Positions 7,514 through 15,964 of a stretch of 64,000 bases of DNA are shown here, piece after piece. Numbering within the stretch: position 1 is the first letter of the stretch; the number at the start of each line of letters is the position of its first letter. The notes under the pieces are model-generated. The model did not search any database and had not been told where the DNA came from. It saw only the letters and a program-made list of their open reading frames with translations. This DNA comes from Kitasatospora sp. MAA4. Its GTDB lineage: Bacteria; Actinomycetota; Actinomycetes; Streptomycetales; Streptomycetaceae. The position numbers and the translations under genes are program-made. Location: assembly GCF_029893355.1 (NCBI RefSeq), contig NZ_JARZAI010000026.1:1-64000 (forward strand), given 5' to 3'.

Positions 7514-7558
7514 TTCGCATCGAGGGGGTCAGGGGTTCGAATCCCCTCAGCTGTCCCA
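7514..7558 (+). other. 3' half of a tRNA-Ala(CGC)-like gene, candidate attachment site
   Basis: From 7514 the sequence reads as the 3' half of a tRNA: anticodon loop TTCGCAT (anticodon CGC), 3' anticodon strand CGAGG, variable region GGGTC, T-arm AGGGG-TTCGAAT-CCCCT, acceptor strand CAGCTGT, then C and CCA. The matching 5' anticodon strand CCTCG and an acceptable 5' half are missing just upstream, so the gene is incomplete. A terminator follows at 7595. A tRNA 3' end from the anticodon loop onward, next to accessory DNA, is the classic attachment site of actinobacterial integrative elements. The tRNA identity rests on the anticodon and on memory of actinobacterial tRNA-Ala. Confidence 0.65.
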
Positions 7559-7594
7559 ACGACTGTTCGCGAGTCTGACTCGTGAATGGTCACG

Positions 7595-7631
7595 AGATCC
7601 CGTCCGATCCCTGTGATCGGGCGGGATCTTT
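7595..7631 (+). terminator. Intrinsic terminator after the tRNA fragment
   Basis: Fifteen-base arms (7595-7609 and 7615-7629) with a single G-U pair and a five-base loop are followed by TTT. Its place 37 bases after the tRNA 3' end suggests that it is the original tRNA terminator. Confidence 0.75.
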
Positions 7632-7808
7632 GCGTTGCGGGGGTTTGCTCGAGGTGCGGTGGGCATGCCGGGGGCGCCGCTGGGGTGGGTGACCTCGAGG
7701 ACAGCGCTGGGTGCGTCCGGTGCGTGTGCGACTCGCTAGACTCCGCCTGCTTGGCAACTCCTGTGATTGACGTAGGAGTCGGGCCTGTTTGCATCTGGGG
7801 GGAAGTTC

Positions 7809-10800
7809 ATGAAACTGCTGCCGTTCGGCAGAAGAGTGCGACACAGACAGGGCAGAGGTGGCGCGATCGCCTCCGGTGCCCTGCTGCTCACCGTCCTGGC
7901 CTCGCTGGTCGGCCAGACCAGCCCTGCCTACGCGGCGGCGCTGCCGCCGGCGGCCACCAGCACGCCGCAGCCAGGCAGCGCGGCGGCGGCCCCGTCGACC
8001 GGAGCGGCGAGCGCCGCCCCCGCGGACTCGTCGCCGCAGACCGCGCCGAAGACGAAAGCCGTGCCGAAGCTCGACCCCAAGGCCGAGCACGAGGCCGTGG
8101 CACGGGCGCTCCAGCAGGCCGATCCAACCGGCCCATGCCCGGCGGCCCTTGACCCGCAGACCGTGGTCAGCTGCTCGATCGACCCGAACCAGACCGTCTC
8201 CTTCGCAGTGACGCTCAAGCAGAAGGACCTGGTGCTCGTCCAGGTCAGCTCGACGGCCTACTGGATCCAACCCTCACTGGTGGCTCCGGACGGAACCGCC
8301 GTGACCTGCGACAGGCCCGGCAACAGCTCGAACGGCTGGCTGCGCTGCCCCACCAGCCAGGCCGGCATCTACACCCTGAAGGTGAAGAGCAACGAGAGCC
8401 TGCAGACTGCCATCGCGGTCTCGTACGTTCCGCTGCTCTCCACGACCGGCTGCAAGAGTGTCAACGCCGCCGACCGTACCCTCGCGGCCCCGACCGTCTT
8501 CCACGGCTCGCTGCCGCTCGGCATGGCGGCCGACTGCTACGACCTGAACATGGCGGCCGGCGAGGTGCTGCGCAGCCACAGCTCCTCGTTCCGGGTCGTC
8601 CAGACCGTCTACGACGCGACCGGTGCGAACCTCTGCAACACGCAGTACGACCAGCGCACCAGCTTCGACTGCACGCTCACCGGCACGGCGCCGTTCCGGC
8701 TGACCGTTCAGTCGGTCTTCGGCGGGGCCGAGACCTATGACTACACCGCGGCACGGCTCTCCACGCCGGAGGGATGTGTGACGGTGGAGCCGCAGGCGTA
8801 CGGCGACTCGCCGGACCTCACGGCCACCGCGCGCTGCCGCACCCTGCGGGTGCCGGCGGCCTCCCACTACTCCTTCAACTCGGCGTCGGCCGCCACGGCC
8901 CCCTCCGGCGGGCTGTTCAAGACCGACGGCACGCCGCTGACCGCCGGGGGGTGCGCGATCGGATCCTGCGACCTCGCCGCCGGTGACTACATCTGGGCGG
9001 TCGATCCGGAGGTTGCCGACGCCGGTGCGTTCGGCATGGCCCTCCACTCGGCCACGGAGACCCGCGGCTGCACCGCGACCGGTGACAACGGTCTGGTGTC
9101 CGGCGCGGCCAAGGGCACGTTCGGCGGGCCCGGGCAGCAGCTCTGCCTGACCCTGCCGACCACCGCCGGGAAGGCCCTGTACCTGCTCAACCGGCCGCCG
9201 GCCGACGGCACCAGCGCCGCCGTCGAGGTCGACGACGCGAACGGCGCCAAGCAGTGCGACAACGGGGGCTCCTCGTATGCCGTCTGCAAGCTGACCGGTA
9301 CCGCTCCGTTCCGCGCGGTGCTGAGCGGGACGCCGGCCAAGGCCTATCAGCTGGTGATCAGCCGGACCGGCGAGGCGGCCGGGTGCACCACGTGGCCGCA
9401 GTCGACGTTCGGTGGCTCGTGGGGCGCGGAGATCGCGCTGACGGCGGACGTCCAGCAGGCCTGCCTGAGCCTGCCGGCCGACCAGCACTCCACCGCCGAG
9501 ATGTACGACTACACCAACACCAAGAACCAGGCGTACGCCTCGATCCAGTTCGCCGACGCGGCGGGCGATGGGCCGACCTGCACGAGCATCGGCGGTAGCT
9601 CCACCGGCAGCTGTGCGTTCACCGCCGGTGTCCCGTACACCGCGATGCTGGTGGGATCCGGCTGGCAGGCCACGGACACCTACAAGCTGGTGCACCGCGA
9701 CCTCTCGCCGACGGCGACCTGCCCGACCCCGGCCTCGATGACGGTCGGCGGACCGTCCGTGCCGTTCGACCTGACCTCGGCGCTGGACTCCCGCTGCATC
9801 CGGGTCACGGGCGCTGCCACGGACAGGTTCTGGTTCAGTACGCGGACCCTCGGCTCGCGCTACGACCCCTCCACGCTCCTCATGGTCGTCGACGCCAACG
9901 GCACGTTCGTCTGTACCCAGTGGGGCATCGCCTGTCGGGTCACCGGATCGACCTCCTACGTGGTGATCGTGCTGGCCTCCGGGTACAACGGCAGCACCAT
10001 CCACACCAATGTGGACACCTGGAAGGTCGGCACGGCGCAAGGCTGGGCGCCGGAGTGCACGGGGAACAAGATCTCGGTCGACGGCTTCCCGCTGCGCAGC
10101 GGGGTGCTGACCGAGTCCTCGACCGCCTACTGCGCCGTGGTCGACATGAAGCCCAACCAGGCCTTCGACGTCGTCGGCACTGCGAGCGTCACCGGCGTCG
10201 AGAATCCGTCCCTGACCGTGATCGGAAACTCGGCCTGGGTGGACGACCTCACGTACCAGTGCGGCGGTTCGTCCGGCACGTTCGGCGCCCTGTGCCAGAC
10301 CACCGGCAATGCCGTGGCAGGCCAGGCAGTCCTGATCCTGAGCGCCGCCAAGGTGGCGACGCCGGTCGAGTACAGCATGCAGGGTGTCTGCGACTCCGGC
10401 TGCACTCGTCAGGCGGGCCCGCAGCTGGGCGGTGTCACCCCCGCGACCGGCGCCGCCGGCACGCTGACCCAGGCTGTCGTCCACGGCACCGGCCTCACCC
10501 TGGGGACCAAGGTGAAGCTGGCCCGCAGCGACAGCTTGGACAGCAGCAACCAGCCGGTCATGAAGCCGGTCTCGGTCAGCGCCGACGGCACCGCGCTCAA
10601 CGTGCTGGTCGACACCAACGGTCTGACGGCGGGCATGTACGACGTGGTGCTGGACGGCGTCGGCTACACCCAGGGGACGCCCTCGCCGGGCTACTTCCCG
10701 AAGGCGTACACCGTGACGGCTGCGGCTGCCCCGGCCAAGAGTCGGCTCGTCCCGATCACGCCGTCGCGGTTCCTGGACACCCGTGAGGGCCTTGGTGCCC

Positions 10801-11849
10801 CGAAGGCGCCGGTCGGCCAGGGCGGTGTGGTGTCGTTGCAGGTGGCGGGTGTGAAGGGTATCCCGGCGACCGGGGTGACCGCGGTGGTGATGAACGTGAC
10901 CGCGGTGAACCCGACGAGCGCCGGTTTCGTCACCGTCTACCCGGACGGTCAGGCGGTGCCGGGGGTCTCGAACCTCAACTTCACGGCCGGCGAGATCGTC
11001 CCCAACCTGGTGACCGTGCCGGTCGTGAACGGGAAGGTCGACCTGCGCAACTTTCAGGGTTCGGTCGACCTGGTCGCCGACGTCACCGGCTACTACACCG
11101 ACGGCAGCACCGGGTCCGCGCTGACCCCGATCACGCCGTCGCGGTTCCTGGACACCCGTGAGGGCCTTGGTGCCCCGAAGGCGCCGGTCGGCCAGGGCGG
11201 TGTGGTGTCGTTGCAGGTGGCGGGTGTGAAGGGTATCCCGGCGACCGGGGTGACCGCGGTGGTGATGAACGTGACCGCGGTGAACCCGACGAGCGCCGGT
11301 TTCGTCACCGTCTACCCGGACGGCCAGGCGGTGCCGGGGGTCTCGAACCTCAACTTCACGGCCGGCGAGATCGTCCCCAACCTGGTGACCGTGCCGGTCG
11401 TGAACGGGAAGGTCGACCTGCGCAACTTTCAGGGTTCGGTCGACCTGGTCGCCGACGTCACCGGGTACTACTCGGCCACCGGGTCGACGTACTCCGCCGC
11501 CGGCCCGGTCCGGCTGCTGGACACCCGTGAGGGCATCGGTGCCCGGGCCGGCACGGTCGGCCAGGGCGGCCTGGTCAGCATCCAGCTGTCCGGGGTGGCG
11601 GGCGTTCCGGCGACCGGCGTGACCGCCGTCGTGCTGAACGTCACGGTCACCGAGCCGACCGACAGCAGCTACCTGACCGTCTACCCGCACGGAATCGACC
11701 GGCCGGGGGTCTCCAACCTCAATTACACAGCCGGCCAGACCGTCGCCAACCTGGTGGTGGTCCCGGTCGTGGACGGCCGGGTGACCTTCGCCAACTTCTG
11801 GGGTGACGCCCACGTGGTCGCCGACCTGAACGGCTACTTCGCGTCCTGA
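7809..11849 (+). CDS. Large secreted multidomain protein with three C-terminal repeats
   Basis: This 1346-residue protein has a strong signal peptide (basic start, hydrophobic ALLLTVLASLVG, cleavage near SPAYA at ~42) and an Ala/Pro/Ser-rich linker. A long Cys-containing beta-rich region follows (~100-865), with repeated TxxGCxT-type units reminiscent of pre-peptidase beta-sandwiches. Next is a TIG/IPT-like domain (~868-975, GGVTPATGAAGT), then three ~115-residue repeats (~980, 1105 and 1230 onward), each starting PxRFLDTREGxGAP or similar and ending VDLVADVTGYY. There is no LPXTG or transmembrane anchor, so it is probably released or loosely wall-bound. RBS GGGGGGAAG precedes ATG 7809. Its repeats also occur in the convergent protein at 12487-15231. 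This repeat type is widespread in secreted actinobacterial proteins; its ligand is unknown to me. Confidence 0.85.
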   Translation: MKLLPFGRRVRHRQGRGGAIASGALLLTVLASLVGQTSPAYAAALPPAATSTPQPGSAAAAPSTGAASAAPADSSPQTAPKTKAVPKLDPKAEHEAVARALQQADPTGPCPAALDPQTVVSCSIDPNQTVSFAVTLKQKDLVLVQVSSTAYWIQPSLVAPDGTAVTCDRPGNSSNGWLRCPTSQAGIYTLKVKSNESLQTAIAVSYVPLLSTTGCKSVNAADRTLAAPTVFHGSLPLGMAADCYDLNMAAGEVLRSHSSSFRVVQTVYDATGANLCNTQYDQRTSFDCTLTGTAPFRLTVQSVFGGAETYDYTAARLSTPEGCVTVEPQAYGDSPDLTATARCRTLRVPAASHYSFNSASAATAPSGGLFKTDGTPLTAGGCAIGSCDLAAGDYIWAVDPEVADAGAFGMALHSATETRGCTATGDNGLVSGAAKGTFGGPGQQLCLTLPTTAGKALYLLNRPPADGTSAAVEVDDANGAKQCDNGGSSYAVCKLTGTAPFRAVLSGTPAKAYQLVISRTGEAAGCTTWPQSTFGGSWGAEIALTADVQQACLSLPADQHSTAEMYDYTNTKNQAYASIQFADAAGDGPTCTSIGGSSTGSCAFTAGVPYTAMLVGSGWQATDTYKLVHRDLSPTATCPTPASMTVGGPSVPFDLTSALDSRCIRVTGAATDRFWFSTRTLGSRYDPSTLLMVVDANGTFVCTQWGIACRVTGSTSYVVIVLASGYNGSTIHTNVDTWKVGTAQGWAPECTGNKISVDGFPLRSGVLTESSTAYCAVVDMKPNQAFDVVGTASVTGVENPSLTVIGNSAWVDDLTYQCGGSSGTFGALCQTTGNAVAGQAVLILSAAKVATPVEYSMQGVCDSGCTRQAGPQLGGVTPATGAAGTLTQAVVHGTGLTLGTKVKLARSDSLDSSNQPVMKPVSVSADGTALNVLVDTNGLTAGMYDVVLDGVGYTQGTPSPGYFPKAYTVTAAAAPAKSRLVPITPSRFLDTREGLGAPKAPVGQGGVVSLQVAGVKGIPATGVTAVVMNVTAVNPTSAGFVTVYPDGQAVPGVSNLNFTAGEIVPNLVTVPVVNGKVDLRNFQGSVDLVADVTGYYTDGSTGSALTPITPSRFLDTREGLGAPKAPVGQGGVVSLQVAGVKGIPATGVTAVVMNVTAVNPTSAGFVTVYPDGQAVPGVSNLNFTAGEIVPNLVTVPVVNGKVDLRNFQGSVDLVADVTGYYSATGSTYSAAGPVRLLDTREGIGARAGTVGQGGLVSIQLSGVAGVPATGVTAVVLNVTVTEPTDSSYLTVYPHGIDRPGVSNLNYTAGQTVANLVVVPVVDGRVTFANFWGDAHVVADLNGYFAS
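10751..11471 (+). repeat. Near-identical tandem repeats of ~345 bp inside the secreted protein gene
   Basis: Copy 1 starts at 10751 and copy 2 at 11126, offset 375 bases. Over about 345 bases I see only about two substitutions (for example GGTCAG versus GGCCAG in the middle, GGCTAC versus GGGTAC at the end). The third protein repeat, from ~11500, is much more diverged. This marks a recent duplication or gene conversion of one repeat unit. Confidence 0.9.
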
Positions 11850-11865
11850 GCCCGATCGGCACCGA

Positions 11866-11907
11866 CTGCCGCGCCGCCCGACCCGGGCGGCGCGGCAGCG
11901 TGTTTTT
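11866..11907 (+). terminator. Strong intrinsic terminator
   Basis: Fourteen-base perfect arms (11866-11879 and 11885-11898) around GACCC are followed by CGTGTTTTT, just after the stop of the large secreted protein gene. Confidence 0.9.
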
Positions 11908-11952
11908 CGGGCCTCGCCCGTGATCGGCTACACCAAACAGAGGGACGCCATC

Positions 11953-12402
11953 TCAGCCGGGGGGTGGGGGAAGTCCGTTGGCCCAGTTGTTCAGTGTTGC
12001 GAGGTCTGTCGGTTGGATGCCGAGCAGGGGGTCGATCTTGTGGAGCAGGGCTGGGCCGGGGTGGTGGTCGGTTGTCCAGGCGCGGTCGGCGTCGCCGATT
12101 TCGTCGTCCAGCCAGGCGAACGGGCGCCCTTGCGCCCAGGAGGTGATCTGCGTGGTCTTCCAGAACAGCCCGGGGTCCGGCCTGGTTCGGGGTGAGGTCC
12201 AGGTGATGAACGGGAGTTCCGGGAGTCCCAGGATCGGTGCGATGAAGGCGTTCGCCTCTGCCTCCCAGGTTGTCGCCCACACCAGGTCGAAGGGCAGGGC
12301 CGACAGGGCGGGGCCGTGATCGGGGTTCAGCCAGACCGGCAGCGGAACGGGCGACAGGTTCGGCCTGCCCCACCTGGACAGGCGTTCTCGCTCGGCGGCC
12401 AC
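11953..12402 (-). pseudogene. HAD-like protein, N-terminally truncated remnant
   Basis: The frame encodes a C-terminal part resembling a Streptomyces HAD-like hypothetical family: LNPDHGPALSALPFDLVWAT, TWEAEANAFIAPILGLPELP and GRPFAWLDDEIGDADRAW, the last carrying the acidic DDE cluster expected late in the fold. The family as I know it starts with a LDVDGPLNP-type nucleophile motif about 60-80 residues earlier. Here the frame before the GTG at 12402 gives no such sequence, and the neighbouring gene ends 85 bases away. The catalytic nucleophile is therefore missing and the gene looks decayed. If expressed it would be a ~149-residue fragment without hydrolase activity. Confidence 0.55.
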
Positions 12403-12486
12403 AGTCCCGAGAAGGGACCTGCCGGGGCACCCCGTCCTCGGGGTCGAGGACGGGGTGGGACCGCAGCGGGAGCAGGCCGATGGGGG

Positions 12487-15231
12487 TCAGTAGTTCTGGT
12501 AGAAGCCGAAGGCGTCGACCACGAGGTTGATGGTGCCGGAGCCGGTGTTCCAGAAGTCGATGATGCCGTCCGCGGTGGGGCCGGTGCTGGCCTGGACCAG
12601 GTTGGGGACGGTCTGGCCCGGTAGCCAGTTGAGGACGGAGGTGTTGGGGCGGGTGGGGCGTGCGGCGGGTGTTCCGTCGTACTGCGTCAGGGTGTTGGGG
12701 TCGGGGGAGACGGTGAGGAAGCCGCCGCCCTTGGTGTCCGTGACGGTGGTGTTGAGGACGACTGCTGTGCTGCTGCTCTGGTCGTCGTTGAACGGCATGT
12801 AGATGTAGTTGCCGGGGTCGAGCGGCCCGGGCGTCCACTTGGGGTCGCGGGTGTCGAGCAGGCGGGTGGGCTTGATCGGCAGGTAGGCGCTCTTGCTGTC
12901 GGGGCTGTAGTAGCCGACCACGTCGACGACGACGTCGGCGCCCAGGCCGCCGCCGTTGTGGATACGGATCTTGCCGTCGGCGCCGACCGGGACGACCACC
13001 GAGTTGGCGATGGTCTGGCCGGAGAGGTAGTTGACGTTGGAGGCGTTCGGCGTGTCCTGGCCGTCGGGGTAGACGGTGAGGAAGCCGTCAGAGCGAGGGT
13101 TGGTGACGGTGACGTTGAGGGCGACGGCCGTGACGCCGGAGGGCGGTACGGAGCCGTTGCCGGCGACCTGGGCGGCGATCGAGCCGAGGCCGGGGACTTG
13201 GGAGTCGTTGCGGGTGTCGACGATGCGGTTGGGTGGCAGCGAGGTGTAGCCGCTGGCGGCGTCCTGGGTGAAGTAGCCGGTGACGTCGGCGATCAGGTCC
13301 ACCGAGGCCAGGCCGCTGTTGAACAGGTCGATGTAGCCGTCCGCGCCGACCGGCACGATCGCCATGTTCGGCACGGTCTGACCGGCCGTGAAGTTCACGT
13401 TCGACGTGGACGGACGGACCCCGCCGTCCGCGTACGCGGTGATGAAGCCGCTGTCGGTCGGGTTGGTCACCGTGAGGTTGACGACCACGGCACTCACCCG
13501 GGACGGGATCGAGCCGTTGCCGGCGATCTGCACCCGGGCCATCTTGTCCGACCCGACCTGCCCCGCGGGCGCGCCGATGCCGTAGCGGGTGTCCAGCAGA
13601 CGCGTCGGCCCGTACGGGGTGTACTCCGAACCCGCCGTCGTCACCGAGACGTTGTTGGACATCCTGTTACCGGCGTTGTCGCTGACCGTGGCGGTGACGG
13701 TGTACGTGCCCGCCTTCGCGTACCGGTGCGGGAACGGGGGGTTGGCGCCACCGCTGAGGGCCGTCGAGGTCGTGGTGCCGTCGCCCCAGTCGAAGCTGCA
13801 GACGGCTCCTTGATAGGTGGTCGTCTGCTGCACGGCGAGCTCGATGCCGAACGCGCTGGTGTCCTGCGCGCTCAGGGCTACCGCCAGACCCGCGTCGGTG
13901 CTGAGGTACTGGGTCGCGCCTCGGCTGGTGTAGGGGCTGCTGCCGTAGAAGTCCGAGGCCGCCTCGCCGGGTGCGTCGGGGTTCGCCGAGTTGATCGCGG
14001 CGGAACCGGTCTGCAGCGCGACGTCGACCTCCAGGCCCCCTTGCGGGGCGAGCAGCACCGGTGCCGCCTCCTTGGAGTCGAGCGTGTCGTGTGCGCCCTG
14101 CGCGGTGCCGGTCTGGAACGCGGTGAGCGTCGGGTAGCTCGTGCCCGCCCAGCTGTAGGGCGCGGTGGCATCGCTGCCGTAGACGGCGAAGTCGTTGTAG
14201 TCGGCGGTCGTGGCCGTGCCGGACCCGGCCGCCACCACGATGTCCGGAGCCCAGGGCGCGGTGCCCGGGCCGCCGGCGCTGCACTGTGACTGGTAGCCCA
14301 TCGCGAACGGGGTGCCCGTGTTGGCGTCCTCCAGCAGGTTGTTCTCCAGGTGGACGCCGGACGACGCGCCCTCGATGTCGATGGCCGAGGTGCAGCCGCG
14401 CTGGATGGTGTTGCCCGCGACGTCCAGGCCGTTCACGCCGGTGGCGGTGATGCCGGTGTCCGCCAGCACGTTGCTCGCCAGGGTGATGTGGCTCGCGCCG
14501 GGGGCGATCGAGATCCCCCGGGTGTCCAGGGACCAGGAGCCCGTGTCCGCGTAGGACCTGCTCACCGTGATGCTGCTGGACGTGCCGTCGATGGCGAGGG
14601 CGCTGCCACCCGTTCCGATGCCGGCGAACAGATGCATGTTGTCGGCGTCCAGCGTGATGCCGGACGACTGCGTGATCTGGACGGCGGGCGTCGTGTACCC
14701 GGTCGCCATCAGGTTGCTGACGGTGACGCCGGTGACGCCGTCGAGGAGCAGCGCCGGCTTGTCCCTGAGGCCGTCGATTCGGCTGCGCGTGCCGTGGACG
14801 CTGTCGCCGACGATCGAGATCCCTGAGGTCTTCACCGTCACCGACTCGGCGAAGAATCCGCCGAACGTCACGGTGTCGCCCGGGGAGGCGGCGTTCACCG
14901 CGTTCTGCAGGTCGCAGTACGGGCTGGCCTGGGTGCCCGTGCCGTGGTCGGTCGAGCAGAGCAGGGTCGACTGCGATTCTGCGTAGATCGTCCTGCCGGA
15001 GCCGGTGGCACGGCTGCTCGCGACCCCGCCCGCCGGGTTCGGCAGCCGGATCGCGTGGCTCGCTGGGCTGCTGAAGATCCTGAGCTCAGGGATCGCGGCG
15101 GTGGGAGCCGTGGCTCGGACCGGGTTGCCGTCGGTGGCGTGCGGCGGGTCGGCCGCCAGGGCCGGACCCGGGATGAAGGCGACACCGGCGGCGAGTACGG
15201 CCGCTGTCGCTATGAGACGGCGGTGAGACAC
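12487..15231 (-). CDS. Secreted beta-helix protein with PKD domain and three C-terminal repeats
   Basis: This 914-residue protein begins with a signal peptide (MSHRRLIATAAVLAAGVAF, cleavage near ALAA-DPP). Residues ~85-330 look like a right-handed parallel beta-helix (VTVKTSGISIVGDSVHG, VSNLMATGYTTPAVQITQSS, GVNGLDVAGNTIQ), as in polysaccharide lyases and adhesins. A PKD-like domain follows at ~450-535 (FDWGDGTTTST and GTYTVTATVSDNAGN). Three repeats of the RLLDTRxGxGAP-to-DLIADVTGYF type close the protein, as in the convergent gene at 7809. It starts at GTG 15231 behind GGGGGA. The architecture suggests carbohydrate binding or cleavage outside the cell; no catalytic residues can be assigned. 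The shared repeat suggests that both proteins attach to the same surface partner. Confidence 0.85.
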   Translation of the reverse strand: MSHRRLIATAAVLAAGVAFIPGPALAADPPHATDGNPVRATAPTAAIPELRIFSSPASHAIRLPNPAGGVASSRATGSGRTIYAESQSTLLCSTDHGTGTQASPYCDLQNAVNAASPGDTVTFGGFFAESVTVKTSGISIVGDSVHGTRSRIDGLRDKPALLLDGVTGVTVSNLMATGYTTPAVQITQSSGITLDADNMHLFAGIGTGGSALAIDGTSSSITVSRSYADTGSWSLDTRGISIAPGASHITLASNVLADTGITATGVNGLDVAGNTIQRGCTSAIDIEGASSGVHLENNLLEDANTGTPFAMGYQSQCSAGGPGTAPWAPDIVVAAGSGTATTADYNDFAVYGSDATAPYSWAGTSYPTLTAFQTGTAQGAHDTLDSKEAAPVLLAPQGGLEVDVALQTGSAAINSANPDAPGEAASDFYGSSPYTSRGATQYLSTDAGLAVALSAQDTSAFGIELAVQQTTTYQGAVCSFDWGDGTTTSTALSGGANPPFPHRYAKAGTYTVTATVSDNAGNRMSNNVSVTTAGSEYTPYGPTRLLDTRYGIGAPAGQVGSDKMARVQIAGNGSIPSRVSAVVVNLTVTNPTDSGFITAYADGGVRPSTSNVNFTAGQTVPNMAIVPVGADGYIDLFNSGLASVDLIADVTGYFTQDAASGYTSLPPNRIVDTRNDSQVPGLGSIAAQVAGNGSVPPSGVTAVALNVTVTNPRSDGFLTVYPDGQDTPNASNVNYLSGQTIANSVVVPVGADGKIRIHNGGGLGADVVVDVVGYYSPDSKSAYLPIKPTRLLDTRDPKWTPGPLDPGNYIYMPFNDDQSSSTAVVLNTTVTDTKGGGFLTVSPDPNTLTQYDGTPAARPTRPNTSVLNWLPGQTVPNLVQASTGPTADGIIDFWNTGSGTINLVVDAFGFYQNY

Positions 15232-15305
15232 CGGTCCCCCAGTCCTTTTGAATGATGGTCATGCCAGAGCCCGCTCAGGCTACAGAGCGGCGCTGACGCG
15301 AGTTC

Positions 15306-15842
15306 TCACAGGTGCAGGGAGAGGGCGCGGTTGGCGGCGCGGTCCAGGAGGAGGTGGATGTCCGCCTGACGGGTGGTCGGGCGGTCGTTGTACTCGTCGG
15401 GGGAGGGGGTGGGGCGGCCGGTGGCGTGCAGGACCTCCATCAGTTGGGTGCGGGCGGTCAGGACGGTGGCGGCGGTGCCGTAGCCGTGGGCGAGGACGGC
15501 GGCTTGGGCGCCGAGCAGGCAGACCCGGCCGGCGTCGTCCCACAGGGCGCCCTGCAGCCAGCCGGCGCTGAGGAGGTAGCGGGAGGCGAGGCGCAGGTGT
15601 TCGGCGGCGGTGACCGGGACCGGGCGGGCGGGGCGGCGGGCGAGCCGGTCCAGCAGGGTCGTCCGGGGGACGGCGTAGCCGGCGTTCCAGAGCTGCACCG
15701 TGCTGCCGAGCGGGCAGACGTACGGGACGGGGGTGCGGGCCGGTGCGGGGAGCGAGGCGAGGTAGGCCTCGATCTCCTCGATCAGGATCGACCCGTCCAG
15801 GGCGCGGGCGAGTCGCTGGGCGGTGGGGGTGAGCAGGGGCAC
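15306..15842 (-). CDS. DUF6197-like protein
   Basis: This 178-residue helical protein has the pattern AAEHLRLASRYLLSAGWLQG, then ALWDDAGRVCLLGAQAAV, an EYNDRPTTRQADI segment and a final LLDRAANRAL. This matches a short uncharacterised actinobacterial family that I recall as DUF6197. The N-terminal ~80 residues are less conserved (MPLLTPTAQRLARALDGSI). There is no signal peptide or membrane segment. It starts at a GTG (15842). It lies downstream of nothing obvious on its strand and upstream of the beta-helix gene, with a separate transcription unit likely. Function unknown; the family assignment is from memory of motif order. Confidence 0.7.
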   Translation of the reverse strand: MPLLTPTAQRLARALDGSILIEEIEAYLASLPAPARTPVPYVCPLGSTVQLWNAGYAVPRTTLLDRLARRPARPVPVTAAEHLRLASRYLLSAGWLQGALWDDAGRVCLLGAQAAVLAHGYGTAATVLTARTQLMEVLHATGRPTPSPDEYNDRPTTRQADIHLLLDRAANRALSLHL

Positions 15843-15964
15843 GGGGAGGCTCCGTTTCCGCTTTGTCCTGATTTGGTGCTCTTCCGTTGATAACCGAAGA
15901 GCACCGCAGGACGCGTCATCGACGAGCGGAACGGAGTACGTGTCGGAGGGGGAGGGCAGAGGGC

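Noticed and set aside
7398-7558. A possible interrupted tRNA: a D-arm-like stretch at 7398-7424 whose GGGCAGCTG could pair with CAGCTGTCC at 7548
   Set aside because: CAGCTG is self-complementary, so the pairing is weak evidence. The total length (~160 bases) fits no tRNA or known intron type, and the anticodon stem cannot form with the 5' part.
7240-7794. Minus-strand frames with RGFEPLTPS- or GIRTPDP-like sequence
   Set aside because: These strings are the translation of the antisense of a tRNA 3' end and are commonly mis-annotated as protein.
8274-11813. Very long open frame (1179 codons) on the minus strand
   Set aside because: It is antisense to the large secreted protein, which has a signal peptide, recognisable domains and an RBS. 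The minus frame is His/Gly/Arg/Asp-rich, the usual shadow of high-G+C coding DNA.
12958-14289. 443-codon plus-strand frame
   Set aside because: It is a shadow of the beta-helix/PKD protein on the other strand, with Arg/Gly/Val/Asp-biased composition and no domain.
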